A DNA stretch of 64,000 bases from Methylobacterium sp. J-067 (GCF_022829465.1 NZ_JAKSXZ010000140.1:180183-244182); one strand, 5' to 3'. Numbered from the stretch's first letter, positions 43,773 through 55,394 are shown. The notes: a model not told the origin generated them from the sequence alone. Program-made: numbers and translations.

Positions 43773-44911
43773 CCTCCGAGACTGCGACGACGTTCGGCTT
43801 CACCCTCCATGGGCAGGACGGCGCCGCCCGCACGGGCGAGATCGCCATGCCGCGCGGCACGATCCGCACCCCGGCCTTCATGCCGGTCGGCACCGCCGCC
43901 ACGGTGAAGGCGATGTATGCCGATCAGGTCCGCGACCTCGGCGCCGACGTCGTGCTCGGCAATACCTATCACCTGATGCTCCGGCCCGGCGCCGAGCGGA
44001 TGGCCCGCCTCGGCGGCCTGCACCAATTCATGCAGTGGAGCGGGCCGATCCTCACCGATTCGGGCGGCTTCCAGGTCATGTCCCTGTCGGCGCTGCGCAA
44101 GATCGATGAGAGCGGCGTGACCTTCCGCTCACATATCGACGGCACGGCCCATGCCATGAGCCCCGAGCGCTCCATCGAGATCCAGGGACTTCTCGGCTCC
44201 GACATCCAAATGCAGCTCGATGAATGCGTGCGCCTGCCCGCCGAGCGCGCCGAGGTCGAGAAGGCGATGCGCCTGTCCCTGCGCTGGGCCGAGCGCTGCA
44301 AGGTGGCCTTCGGCGAACAGCCGGGGAAGGCGATGTTCGGCATCGTGCAGGGCGGCGACTTGCCCGATCTCCGCGCCGAGAGCGCCCGCGCCCTCGTGGA
44401 TCTTGACCTCAAGGGCTATGCCATCGGCGGCCTCGCGGTGGGCGAGCCGCAGGCGGTGATGTTCTCCATGATCGAGGCCACCGAACCGCATTTGCCGCAG
44501 GGCAAGCCGCGCTACCTGATGGGCGTCGGCACGCCGGACGACATCCTCGGTTCGGTCGCACGGGGCATCGACATGTTCGATTGCGTGATGCCCACCCGCG
44601 CCGGCCGCCACGGTCTCGCCTACACGAGGCACGGCCGGGTGAACCTGCGCAACGCCCGCTGGGCGGAGGCCATCGAGCCCCTGGACGAGCAATCGACCTG
44701 CCCCGCCGCCCGCGACTATTCCCGCGCCTACCTCCACCATCTCGTCCGCTCGAACGAAATCCTGGGGATGATGCTGCTGACGTGGAATAACCTCGCCTAC
44801 TATCAGGACCTCATGGCCGGCGCCCGTGCCGCCATCCGCGAGGGGCGCTTCGCCGATTACTGCGCTGAAACCCGCGAGGGCTGGGCACGGGCCGAGCGGC
44901 AGCCCGCCTGA
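43769..44911 (+). CDS. tgt: Queuine/preQ1 tRNA-ribosyltransferase (Tgt), degenerate zinc site
   Basis: Exchanges guanine-34 for preQ1 in GUN-anticodon tRNAs (380 residues). Active-site blocks are intact: ILTDSGGFQVMSL (Asp), GIVQGG, GGLAVGE, DCVMPTRAGRHG with the nucleophilic Asp. The zinc motif differs: canonical C-x-C-x2-C...H becomes S-T-C-P-A-A ...N, i.e. the E. coli-numbered Cys302, Cys307 and His333 are Ser, Ala and Asn; only Cys304 remains (STCPAARDYSRAYLHH, TWNNL). The fold around it is conserved, so it may be stable without zinc. Confidence 0.95.
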   Translation: MTSETATTFGFTLHGQDGAARTGEIAMPRGTIRTPAFMPVGTAATVKAMYADQVRDLGADVVLGNTYHLMLRPGAERMARLGGLHQFMQWSGPILTDSGGFQVMSLSALRKIDESGVTFRSHIDGTAHAMSPERSIEIQGLLGSDIQMQLDECVRLPAERAEVEKAMRLSLRWAERCKVAFGEQPGKAMFGIVQGGDLPDLRAESARALVDLDLKGYAIGGLAVGEPQAVMFSMIEATEPHLPQGKPRYLMGVGTPDDILGSVARGIDMFDCVMPTRAGRHGLAYTRHGRVNLRNARWAEAIEPLDEQSTCPAARDYSRAYLHHLVRSNEILGMMLLTWNNLAYYQDLMAGARAAIREGRFADYCAETREGWARAERQPA

Positions 44912-44915
44912 GGGT

Positions 44916-45944
44916 TCAGCGCGCCAGCACCCGGTAGAAGCCGTGCGGATCGTCGCCACCGCCTCGCGCGGCGTCCTTCAGCCCGGCGACGACCCGCGCC
45001 GCGATGGGCAGGCGGTAATGCAGGGCGTCCCAGTAATTCGTGTTCTCGGCCGTAACGGGCGAGATCCGGCGGAAGTCGATGACCAGGGCATGGCGCCGCG
45101 CGCCGATCTCAGCCGCCTTCGCCTTGCAGGCCTCCTCCCGGCGGCCCATCGGTGTTCCGGGCTGCCCCTGCGCCCCCGCATGCACCGGCATGAAGGCGAC
45201 GATCTTTTCCGTCTCGGGCGGGAGTGACGCGAGCACCGCGTCGAGCGCGTCGAGGGCCGGGAACGGCGCCTCGGGCGGATCGGAGGGCGCGTTCGGATCG
45301 CCCGAACCCGCCGCAATATGGGCGCTGGCGCGGGCGGCGTCGTAGCTCGCCTCGGGGGGTGTGAACACGCCGTAGCCGTCGCCCCGGATGCGCGGGCGCC
45401 CGTGCCCAAGCCGCACCTGCACCGCGTTCACCGCCGCCGTCAGGCCCCGCAGATTCGCCTGACGCAGGACGCCCCAGGGCGCCCCCTCCTCATACAGCCA
45501 GTCCGGGAAGGCGTGGCTCGTCCGCGCGGCCGGATGCGCCGCGCACCACGGTGCGTCGAGCCCGAACAGCACCGCCTTCACCGGACGGCGGGCCAGGAAC
45601 AGGGCGGCGAGGCGCATCTGCTCGTCGGGCGTGGCGGCGTTCACCGCGAGATTCGCGAAATGGGCCCCGAGGGCTGTGTCGAGCATGGCCGGATCGAGGA
45701 GCCGCGCCGTCGAGGTGCCGAACACGGCCGCATCAAAATCTCCGCCCCGCGCGATGGCCGGGTAGGAAAGCCGCTGGTTCGTATCCACGATGGGGCCCGG
45801 CGGATGCCCCGGCGCCGCCCGCAGGCCATAGGGATCGGCCGCCGCGATGAAGGCGACAATGGCGAGCCCCGCCAGAAGCGTCGCGCCGAGGGCATCGCGG
45901 CAGAAGCGCCGCCACGCGGCGCCGGAGGGAATTGTCGGGTTCAC
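44916..45944 (-). CDS. Membrane-anchored SGNH-like protein
   Basis: 342 residues with one N-terminal transmembrane helix (ALGATLLAGLAIVAFIAAADPYG), then a large periplasmic domain. AAVFGTSTARLLDP resembles the GDS/GTS nucleophile block and ENTNYWDALHYR the DxxH-type end block of AlgJ/AlgX-like SGNH acyltransferases or esterases; assignment is weak. Four bases overlap with the MarR gene (ATGA), so they share a transcript. Confidence 0.65.
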   Translation of the reverse strand: MNPTIPSGAAWRRFCRDALGATLLAGLAIVAFIAAADPYGLRAAPGHPPGPIVDTNQRLSYPAIARGGDFDAAVFGTSTARLLDPAMLDTALGAHFANLAVNAATPDEQMRLAALFLARRPVKAVLFGLDAPWCAAHPAARTSHAFPDWLYEEGAPWGVLRQANLRGLTAAVNAVQVRLGHGRPRIRGDGYGVFTPPEASYDAARASAHIAAGSGDPNAPSDPPEAPFPALDALDAVLASLPPETEKIVAFMPVHAGAQGQPGTPMGRREEACKAKAAEIGARRHALVIDFRRISPVTAENTNYWDALHYRLPIAARVVAGLKDAARGGGDDPHGFYRVLAR

Positions 45945-46396
45945 GCGGGGCTCGTCGGCGGCGATTGCGTCGCTTTTTCGGCGCCCCCCGCCAGCGCCGC
46001 GATGAGGGCGGGGCCGAGGTCGCGCAACTCGCGCAGATGCGCCTCGGTCAGGTCGTGCAGGAGCGTCGAGGCGTGCGGCGTGAGGGTGAGTTCGGCCCGC
46101 CGCCGGTCCTGCGTGCCCCGCGCCTTGGTGAGCAACCCGGCCTCGACCATCCGCGACACCAGTTCGGCGGCGGTGTGCGGCGCGATCATCAATTGCTCGG
46201 CGAGCAGCCCGACCGTGGCCGGCCCGCTGCCCGCGTGGCCGGCGAGGGTCAGCAACGCCTGATGCTGCTGGGTCGGGAGGCCGTGCTTGGCCGCCTCCGC
46301 TTCACTGAAAGTGAGGAAGCGCCGCAGCCGGTACCGGAAGGCCGCCAGCGCCGCGTATTGCTCCGGCGAGAGCCCATCGTTCCGCTCGACGCTCAT
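45941..46396 (-). CDS. MarR-family regulator
   Basis: 151-residue winged-helix repressor (LLAEQLMIAPHTAAELVSRMVEAGLLTKARGTQDRRRAELTLTP). Divergent from the CLC gene with a 21-base palindrome between; likely autoregulates and controls the CLC gene. The partly acidic and hydrophobic N-terminal helices form the dimer. Signal unknown. Confidence 0.85.
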   Translation of the reverse strand: MSVERNDGLSPEQYAALAAFRYRLRRFLTFSEAEAAKHGLPTQQHQALLTLAGHAGSGPATVGLLAEQLMIAPHTAAELVSRMVEAGLLTKARGTQDRRRAELTLTPHASTLLHDLTEAHLRELRDLGPALIAALAGGAEKATQSPPTSPA

Positions 46397-46423
46397 ACCT
46401 GCCTCCGGTCCAGCCGCACTGGA

Positions 46424-46444
46424 ATATATCGTAACACGATGTAT
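46424..46444. promoter_or_regulatory. MarR operator candidate
   Basis: Inverted repeat with 9-base arms ATATATCGT and ACGATGTAT around AAC (one mismatch), in the 69-base divergent region; AT-rich, unlike surroundings. Confidence 0.6.
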
Positions 46445-46465
46445 TTTCCGCCGCAGGAGGTAGGA

Positions 46466-48253
46466 ATGGACATGTCATCCACGAAGGCGACGGGCCATAG
46501 CCCGGTTCGCCGAACGCTTTCGGATTTCACCGTCGACCGGCGGATCCTGCTGCTCACCGGCATGGCGGTGATCATCGGTTCGGCGGCGGTGGGCGCGGCC
46601 TGGGTGCTGCTGGCCCTGATCGGGCTCGCGACGAACCTCGCCTGGTACGGCCGGTTCGATACGGCGCTCACCTCCCTCGCCACGGCGCCGCGCGGGCTCT
46701 GGATGGTCGCCATTCCGGTCATCGGCGCGCTGATCGTCGGCGTGATGGCGCGGTACGGCTCGGAGAAGATCCGGGGCCACGGCATCCCGGAGGCGATGGA
46801 GGCGATCCTCATCGGTGGCAGCCGGATGTCGCCCAAGGTCGCCGTGCTGAAGCCGCTCTCGTCGGCCATCGCCATCGGCAGCGGCGGGCCGTTCGGCGCC
46901 GAGGGACCGATCATCGTCACGGGCGGGGCCATCGGCTCGCTCTACGCGCAATTCTTCCACCTGTCGGCCATCGAGCGGCGCACGCTCCTCGTCTCCGGCG
47001 CCGCCGCCGGCATGACCGCGATCTTCGGCACGCCGGTCGCCGCCGTGCTGCTCGCCCTCGAAGTGCTGCTGTTCGAATGGCGCCCGCGCAGCCTCGTGCC
47101 GGTGACGGTCGCCGCCGCGACGGCCATGGCGTGGCGCCCGGCCCTGTTCGAGACCGGGCCGCTCTTTCCCTTCTCCGACAACCCGGCCCTCCCCTGGTGG
47201 GGCCTGCCGGCCTGCGTCGTGCTGGGCCTTGCCTGCGGGCTGCTGTCGGGGCTCCTGACCCGCCTCCTCTACGGGTTGGAGGATGCGTTCCGGCGCCTGC
47301 CTATCCACTGGATGTGGTGGCCGGCGCTGGGCGCCGTCGTCGTCGGCCTCGGCGGTCTCATCGAGCCCCGCGCCCTCGGCGTCGGCTACGACGTGATCCG
47401 CGGTTTCCTCGACGGGCACATGGCCCTGTCGGTGGTGGCGACGATCCTCGTCGTGAAAGCCGTGATCTGGCTGGTGGCGCTGGCCTCGGGCACCTCCGGC
47501 GGCGTGCTGGCGCCTCTGCTGATCCTCGGCGGTGCGTTCGGTTCGCTCGCTGCGGCCGTGCTTCCCGGCGCGCACGGCTTCTGGGCGTTGCTCGGCATGG
47601 CCGCAATGCTCGGCGGCACCCTGCCCGCGCCGCTCACGGGAATCGTCTTCGCGGTGGAGGTGACGGGCGATGCCGGTGCGCTGGCGCCGCTACTGGCTGC
47701 GACCATGGCGGCCTATGCCGTCAGCGTGCTTCTGCTGAAGCGCTCGATCCTCACGGAGAAGATCGCCCGGCGCGGCCTGCACGTGACGCGGGAATACGGG
47801 ATCGACCCCTACGAGTTCACCCGCGTCGGCGCGGTGATGACGACGGAGGTCGAGACCCTTGGTGCGTCCCTGACGATCGCGGGAGCCGCCGCCGCCATCG
47901 AGGCCGGCCGCCATGACGCCTACCCCGTCATCGACGCGACGGGCCGTCCGGTGGCCATCGTTTCACGGGCTGAGATCCTGCTCTGGACGCGGGAGGACGA
48001 CGAAGATCGGGCGGGCGAGACGCTGGCCGAACGGCTTTCCGATGCGAGCCTGCCGGTGGTGCATCCGGGCGATGTGGTCTCCCACGCCCTCGACGTGATG
48101 CTCGCCGACGGCAGCGGACGGCTTGTCGTGACCGAAGCCGAGGGCGGCGCCCTCGTCGGGCTTCTCACCCGCCGGGATCTGCTGCGCATCCGCGCCGCTT
48201 CGCTCCAGGCCGAGGGCGAGCGGCAGGCCTACCTGCGGAGGAAGCGAGCCTAG
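46466..48253 (+). CDS. CLC-family chloride channel with two CBS domains
   Basis: 595 residues: CLC membrane domain (about 25-430) and C-terminal CBS pair (about 445-590). Gating Glu is present in GSGGPFGAEGP. The second site LLALEVLLFEW carries Val where E. coli ClcA has the proton-relay Glu203, and the first selectivity loop reads GHGIP rather than GSGIP. AGGAGGT lies 4 bases ahead of ATG 46466 (or 10 ahead of ATG 46472). Divergent MarR probably controls it. Confidence 0.88.
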   Translation: MDMSSTKATGHSPVRRTLSDFTVDRRILLLTGMAVIIGSAAVGAAWVLLALIGLATNLAWYGRFDTALTSLATAPRGLWMVAIPVIGALIVGVMARYGSEKIRGHGIPEAMEAILIGGSRMSPKVAVLKPLSSAIAIGSGGPFGAEGPIIVTGGAIGSLYAQFFHLSAIERRTLLVSGAAAGMTAIFGTPVAAVLLALEVLLFEWRPRSLVPVTVAAATAMAWRPALFETGPLFPFSDNPALPWWGLPACVVLGLACGLLSGLLTRLLYGLEDAFRRLPIHWMWWPALGAVVVGLGGLIEPRALGVGYDVIRGFLDGHMALSVVATILVVKAVIWLVALASGTSGGVLAPLLILGGAFGSLAAAVLPGAHGFWALLGMAAMLGGTLPAPLTGIVFAVEVTGDAGALAPLLAATMAAYAVSVLLLKRSILTEKIARRGLHVTREYGIDPYEFTRVGAVMTTEVETLGASLTIAGAAAAIEAGRHDAYPVIDATGRPVAIVSRAEILLWTREDDEDRAGETLAERLSDASLPVVHPGDVVSHALDVMLADGSGRLVVTEAEGGALVGLLTRRDLLRIRAASLQAEGERQAYLRRKRA

Positions 48254-48261
48254 ACAGGAAG

Positions 48262-48282
48262 AAGGGGGCGCTAGGCCCCCTT
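48262..48282. terminator. Convergent terminator hairpin
   Basis: 8-bp stem AAGGGGGC/GCCCCCTT with 5-base loop between the converging CLC and clpB stops; little T-run. Confidence 0.6.
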
Positions 48283-48291
48283 CCCCATCCG

Positions 48292-50910
<2,619 letters not shown>

Positions 50911-51029
50911 GTATTGCCTCTCCCGCACCGGCATCCGCCGCCCACACGAGGCGCGGCGCAACCGAAACGTCGCCCTCCGGCATTCTGCCGCGCGAGGGCA
51001 TCGACGCCTCACGGCCGCCGATTATCCGG

Positions 51030-51057
51030 ATGTGGTGTTGCAAATGCGCACCACAAG
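51030..51057 (-). promoter_or_regulatory. Possible RpoH-type promoter of clpB
   Basis: On the minus strand CTTGTG, 16 bases, CCACAT, about 120 bases before the clpB ATG; resembles alphaproteobacterial sigma32 sites (CTTG...CCCCAT-like). Weak match. Confidence 0.3.
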
Positions 51058-51107
51058 ACCCGACGACGCTCTTGCGCGACATGTCACTTCAGGGCCACGA
51101 TCCGCGC

Positions 51108-51878
51108 ATGACCGCATTGATTCACGTCAGCGCCCTCTACCGCTATCCGGTGAAGGGCTTGAGCCCCGAGCGAGTGGACCGCGTCAATCTGGAGACGAGC
51201 GGCTTCTTCCCCGGCGACCGCCTCTACGCCGTCGAGAACGGCCCGTCTGGCTTCAACCCGGTGGCCTACCGCCACCAGCCGAAGACGAAGTACCTGATGC
51301 TGATGCGGGACGAGGCCCTGGCCCGCCTGCGCACCCGCTACGACGACGCCACAGCGACGCTGCACGTGGAGGGCGACGGCGAAACCCTCGCCGCCAAGCT
51401 CGACAAGGCCGAAGGGCGTGAAGCGTTGGAGGACTTCCTGCGGCGCTTCGTGCCCGACGCCCTGAAGGGCGAGCCGAAGGTGCTCGAAGCCCCGCCGCAG
51501 CACCGCTTCACCGATTCGCCGATCGGCTACGTCTCGCTCATCAACCGGGCGAGCGTGCAGATGCTGGAGGACGACCTTGGTGTCCCGGTGAATCCGCTGC
51601 GCTTTCGCGGCAACCTGCTGGTGGAAGGGCTCGCCCCCTTCGCCGAACTCGACATGCTCGGACAGGTGATCAAGGCGCCGAGCGGCCTGCGGTTCAAGGT
51701 GACGAAGCGGACGGTGCGCTGCGCCGCCACCAACGTCGATCCGGAGACCGGCGCCCGCGACCTCGATATCCCGTGGACCATCGACAAGCGCCTCGGCCAC
51801 CGCGACCTCGGCGTCTACATGGAGGTCATCGCCGGGGGCGAGCTGGCCGCCGGGGATGATTTGCGGGTGGTGGGGTAG
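51108..51878 (+). CDS. MOSC-domain protein
   Basis: 256 residues with MOSC N beta barrel (LYRYPVKGLSPERVDRVNLETSGFFPGDRLYAV) and MOSC domain; the conserved Cys in RCAATNVDPETG is the Moco-ligand position of YcbX/mARC-type proteins. May carry sulfurated Moco and reduce N-hydroxylated compounds. Separate from the other molybdenum genes. The ATG at 51081 is an alternative start. Confidence 0.85.
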   Translation: MTALIHVSALYRYPVKGLSPERVDRVNLETSGFFPGDRLYAVENGPSGFNPVAYRHQPKTKYLMLMRDEALARLRTRYDDATATLHVEGDGETLAAKLDKAEGREALEDFLRRFVPDALKGEPKVLEAPPQHRFTDSPIGYVSLINRASVQMLEDDLGVPVNPLRFRGNLLVEGLAPFAELDMLGQVIKAPSGLRFKVTKRTVRCAATNVDPETGARDLDIPWTIDKRLGHRDLGVYMEVIAGGELAAGDDLRVVG

Positions 51879-51881
51879 CCG

Positions 51882-53063
51882 TTACCCCGCCGTCCGGCTC
51901 TCCAAGAAATGCTTCATCCGCTCCAGCGCGCGGCGGATGTTCTCGGCGGAGTTCGCGTAGGACAGACGGATGAAGCCTTCGCCGTGGACGCCGAAATCCG
52001 GGCCGCCGATCGTCGCGACGCCCGCCTCGTCCAGAAGCGCCGAGGCGAGGGCCTTGGCCTTCCAGCCGGTCCGGGACACGTTCGGGAAGGCATAGAACGC
52101 ACCCTTCGGCACGATGCAGGACACGCCGGGCAGGGCGTTGAGCCCGTCCACCACGATGGACCGGCGGCGGTCGAACTCCGCGACCATCTCGGCCACGCAA
52201 TCCTGCGGGCCGTCGAGGGCGGCGATGCCGGCCCATTGGGTCGCGGCGTTGACGCAGGAATGCGCGTTCACCGCGAGCTTGCGGGCGTTCTCGTAAAGGG
52301 GCTTCGGCCACACGGACCAGCCGAGCCGCCAGCCGGTCATGGCGTAGGTCTTCGAGGCGCCGTCGAGATAGATCAGCCGGTCGCGGATCTCGGGATACGC
52401 GAGCAGGGAGTGATGCACCTCCCCGTCATAGGTCATGGTGCCGTAGATCTCGTCCGAGAGCACCGCCACGTCGGGGTGGTCGGCGAGCCCCTTCACCAGG
52501 GCGTCGATCTCGGATTTCGGGCTGACACCGCCGCACGGGTTAGCCGGCGAGTTGACGATCAGCAGCCGCGTCTTCGGCGTGATGAGCGAGAGCGTTTCTG
52601 CGGCCGAGAAGGCGAAGCCGTTCTCCTCACGGATCGGCACCGGCACGGGGGTCGCGCCGGTGTACTCGATCATCGAGCGGTAGATCGGGAAGCCGGGGTC
52701 CGGATACAGGATCTCGGCGCCGGGCTCGCCGAACATCAGGATCGCCATGAACATGGTGACCTTGCCGCCCGGCACGACCATCACCGATTCGGGCGAGACC
52801 TCGACGCCGTGGCGGCGGAGGATGTCGCGGGACACCGCCTCCCGCAGGGGAAGGATGCCCGTGGCCGGCGTGTAGCCGTGGTGGCCGTCGCGCAGGGCCT
52901 TGATGCCGGCCTCGACCACATGGGCCGGAGTCGGCATGTCGGGTTGGCCGATCCCGAGGTTGATAATGTCGCGCCCCTGGGCCGCCAGCGCTTGGGCGCG
53001 GGCGAGCACGGCGAAGGCGTTCTCCTCGCCGATGCGCGAGAAGGCCGGAACAACGTGGAGCAT
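51882..53063 (-). CDS. Class I/II PLP aminotransferase
   Basis: 393 residues, aspartate/alanine-aminotransferase-like. NLGIGQPDMPTP, GYTPATGILPLREAV, VNSPANPCGGV (cofactor Asn), SDEIYGTMTY (Asp/Tyr), PLP Lys in SKTYAMTGWRLG, and C-terminal RLSYANS with substrate Arg. Substrate is not decided by sequence. Single gene. Confidence 0.92.
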   Translation of the reverse strand: MLHVVPAFSRIGEENAFAVLARAQALAAQGRDIINLGIGQPDMPTPAHVVEAGIKALRDGHHGYTPATGILPLREAVSRDILRRHGVEVSPESVMVVPGGKVTMFMAILMFGEPGAEILYPDPGFPIYRSMIEYTGATPVPVPIREENGFAFSAAETLSLITPKTRLLIVNSPANPCGGVSPKSEIDALVKGLADHPDVAVLSDEIYGTMTYDGEVHHSLLAYPEIRDRLIYLDGASKTYAMTGWRLGWSVWPKPLYENARKLAVNAHSCVNAATQWAGIAALDGPQDCVAEMVAEFDRRRSIVVDGLNALPGVSCIVPKGAFYAFPNVSRTGWKAKALASALLDEAGVATIGGPDFGVHGEGFIRLSYANSAENIRRALERMKHFLESRTAG

Positions 53064-53117
53064 GGCGGCCTCCGGGCCGGAAACGTCGTCTACGGGAGCC
53101 GAGCCGCCTGCGGCGCC

Positions 53118-53309
53118 TTACGGCTTCGTGCGCTCGGACAGCTTCATCGCTGCAACGGACATGCCGACCGAGACGACACCGAGGATGATGAAGGTCTTCA
53201 CCGAGGCGTAGAAGAGGGCCGGCTCGATCCCCGTATCCGTGTAGAGCACCAGGCCGATCGCGATGAGCGGCAGCGAGATGAGGGTGAACAGCGGAACGAG
53301 CGGATTCAT
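53118..53309 (-). CDS. Small two-helix membrane protein, 63 aa
   Basis: Two predicted transmembrane helices (LFTLISLPLIAIGLVLYTD and KTFIILGVVSVGMSVAAMK) joined by a short loop, basic C-terminus. No motif recognised; a GTG three codons upstream is an alternative start. About 50 bases before the aminotransferase on the same strand, so possibly cotranscribed. Confidence 0.6.
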   Translation of the reverse strand: MNPLVPLFTLISLPLIAIGLVLYTDTGIEPALFYASVKTFIILGVVSVGMSVAAMKLSERTKP

Positions 53310-53508
53310 GCGGGGCACTCGGTAACTGGCGCGGAACGCGCCTCAGGCTGTGAGGTATCCTGCATAGCATCGCACGGCGACGGTTGGCACCCCCCCGTGC
53401 GGCGGGAGATTGGCCGGGGCGGCGCCCCCCCGTCACGGAAGGTCGAAACAAGTAATTTATTTACAGAAGCTGCTCCAAAACAGACGTCAAGGACTCATGG
53501 GGAGCGCT

Positions 53509-53799
53509 ATGCAGTTTACGTCCGCGAATCGGTCGGGTTCTCCCAGCGGATCGGGCGACCTCGATTCCCTCGTACGCCAGATCGCGCGCCTCGTGCGGCA
53601 TCCTGCCTATCGGCGGAACCGGGTGGTGAGCCCGCTGCTGCTGCGCCATCTGCCCTTCGATCACGGCTATGCGTGGCAGGGTGAGGCGAGCCTCCTCGAC
53701 CGCCTGACGAAGGCGAAGCTCGACGGCGCCAGCGTCCAGCATCTGATGGGCAGCGTCCAGAGCGAATACACCCGGCTGCGCGGCCCCGTCGACGCCTGA
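53509..53799 (+). CDS. Hypothetical protein, 96 aa
   Basis: Soluble protein beginning MQFTSANRSGSPSGSGDLD, rich in Arg/Leu, no membrane segment or motif known to me (LVRQIARLVRHPAYRRNRVVSPLLLRHLPFDHGY). GGAG sits 5 bases before ATG 53509. Ends just before the convergent kinase gene. Function unknown. Confidence 0.6.
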   Translation: MQFTSANRSGSPSGSGDLDSLVRQIARLVRHPAYRRNRVVSPLLLRHLPFDHGYAWQGEASLLDRLTKAKLDGASVQHLMGSVQSEYTRLRGPVDA

Positions 53800-53803
53800 G
53801 CGA

Positions 53804-55210
53804 TTAGGCCGGCACCCGCACGGTGGCGCGCAGGCCGCCGAGCGAACTGTCGTGCAGGGTGATGTCGCCGCCATGGGCACGGGCGATGTCGCGGGCGATG
53901 GCGAGGCCGAGGCCCGATCCGCCCGCATCCTGGCGCGCGTCGTCCAGACGCACGAAGGGCTTGAACACGTCCTCCCGCCGTTCCGGCGGCACGCCCGGAC
54001 CATCGTCCTCAATGGAGACGAAGAAGCTGCGCGTCTCCAATTTGCCCGAGATGGAGACCGTCTCGCCGTAGCGCGCGGCGTTCGAAGCCAAGTTGAACAG
54101 GCAGCGCCGGAAGGCATCCGGCCGCACTGTCACGAAGGGACGGCCCACCAGTTCCACCTCTGAGACGTGGGCGCCCAGGCGCTCGACATCGGTGCGCAGG
54201 TCTTCGAGGAGCGCGCGCATGTCGGTCTGCGTCGCGGTCTCGGCCGAATCACCTCGCGCGAAGGCAAGGTAGCCTTCGAGCATCCGGCTCATCTCATCGA
54301 CGTCGCGGGTCAGGTCGTCGATCTCGTCGCTGCTTTCGAAGAGCGCGAGCGAGAGCCGAAAGCGCGTGAGGATGGTGCGCAGGTCGTGGCTGACGCCGTT
54401 GAGCATCGTCGTGCGCTGCTCCATCGCCCGCTCGATGCGCCGCTTCATCTCGATGAAGGCATGGCCCGCCTGCCGCACCTCGCGGGCGCCGCGCGGGCGG
54501 AACTCGATCTCGCGGCCCTTGCCGAACCCCTCTGCCACGGCGGCGAGCCGCAGGATCGGCTTGATCTGGTTGCGCAGGAATAGGATCGCGACGCCGAGCA
54601 GCACCAGGGACGAGCCCATCATCCACACGAGGAAGATATGCGAGTTCGAGGCGTAGGCCTGTGAGCGCCGCGCGGTGATGCGCATGACCCCTTGCGGGAT
54701 CGACACGCGGATCTCGATGAGGTTCGAGCGGCCCACGGTGTCGATCCAGAACGGCCGGCGGATCTGCCGCTTGATTTCGTCGGAGAGCGCTTCGTCGAGG
54801 ATCGAGAAGAACGGCCGCGGTCCCGGCGGGGGCAGCTTGGCGTTCTCCAGGATGTCGAGGTCGAGGTTCAGGCGTTCCCCGGCGATCCGCGAGAGGGTGT
54901 CGGCGTCCTTGTCCTGCGGGTAGCTCTCGTAGATGTCGATGAGGGCCGCGACATCCGCCACCACGGACGCCGAAAGGCGCTTCGTGACCAGCTGCCAGTG
55001 CCGCTCCATGAAGGTGTAGGCGATCACCGATTGCAGCAGCACCATCGGCGCGATGATGATGATGAGCGAGCGCGCGTAGAGGCCCTTCGGCAGCACGTCG
55101 CCGATGGCCCGCGACAGGCGCTTGAGCTGGCGGCGCGGCGCCGACAGGGCGCGGGCCGGCGTCTCGGCCGCACGCCGCATGCGCGCGAGGGCGGGATCCT
55201 CGGCGTTCAC
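53804..55210 (-). CDS. EnvZ-like sensor histidine kinase
   Basis: 468 residues: TM1 (SLIIIIAPMVLLQSVIAYTF), a periplasmic sensor of about 110 residues, TM2 (IFLVWMMGSSLVLLGVAILFL), HAMP, and a HisKA with MLNGVSHDLRTILTRFRL (His in the H box), then N box NLASNAARYG and G boxes DDGPGVP, GGSGLGLAI. GTG 55210 start; ATG 55180 possible. No response-regulator gene adjoins here. Likely senses envelope or osmotic conditions. Confidence 0.88.
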   Translation of the reverse strand: MNAEDPALARMRRAAETPARALSAPRRQLKRLSRAIGDVLPKGLYARSLIIIIAPMVLLQSVIAYTFMERHWQLVTKRLSASVVADVAALIDIYESYPQDKDADTLSRIAGERLNLDLDILENAKLPPPGPRPFFSILDEALSDEIKRQIRRPFWIDTVGRSNLIEIRVSIPQGVMRITARRSQAYASNSHIFLVWMMGSSLVLLGVAILFLRNQIKPILRLAAVAEGFGKGREIEFRPRGAREVRQAGHAFIEMKRRIERAMEQRTTMLNGVSHDLRTILTRFRLSLALFESSDEIDDLTRDVDEMSRMLEGYLAFARGDSAETATQTDMRALLEDLRTDVERLGAHVSEVELVGRPFVTVRPDAFRRCLFNLASNAARYGETVSISGKLETRSFFVSIEDDGPGVPPERREDVFKPFVRLDDARQDAGGSGLGLAIARDIARAHGGDITLHDSSLGGLRATVRVPA

Positions 55211-55394
55211 GAACCGCGCCCCTTGCGGCGGGTGATCTCGGCGTTGGACGGCATGGCCTCCGGCCCCAAGCGGGATCACCTTCTACCGGCCGGCGCATGA
55301 GGCGCCAAGGTCGGTCGCGACTTGCGCTGCGGCGCGGCAGCCATACCTCTTCACGAGCGGGCGTGGCCCGCCTCCCATCAAGGCGCGCGGGGCC

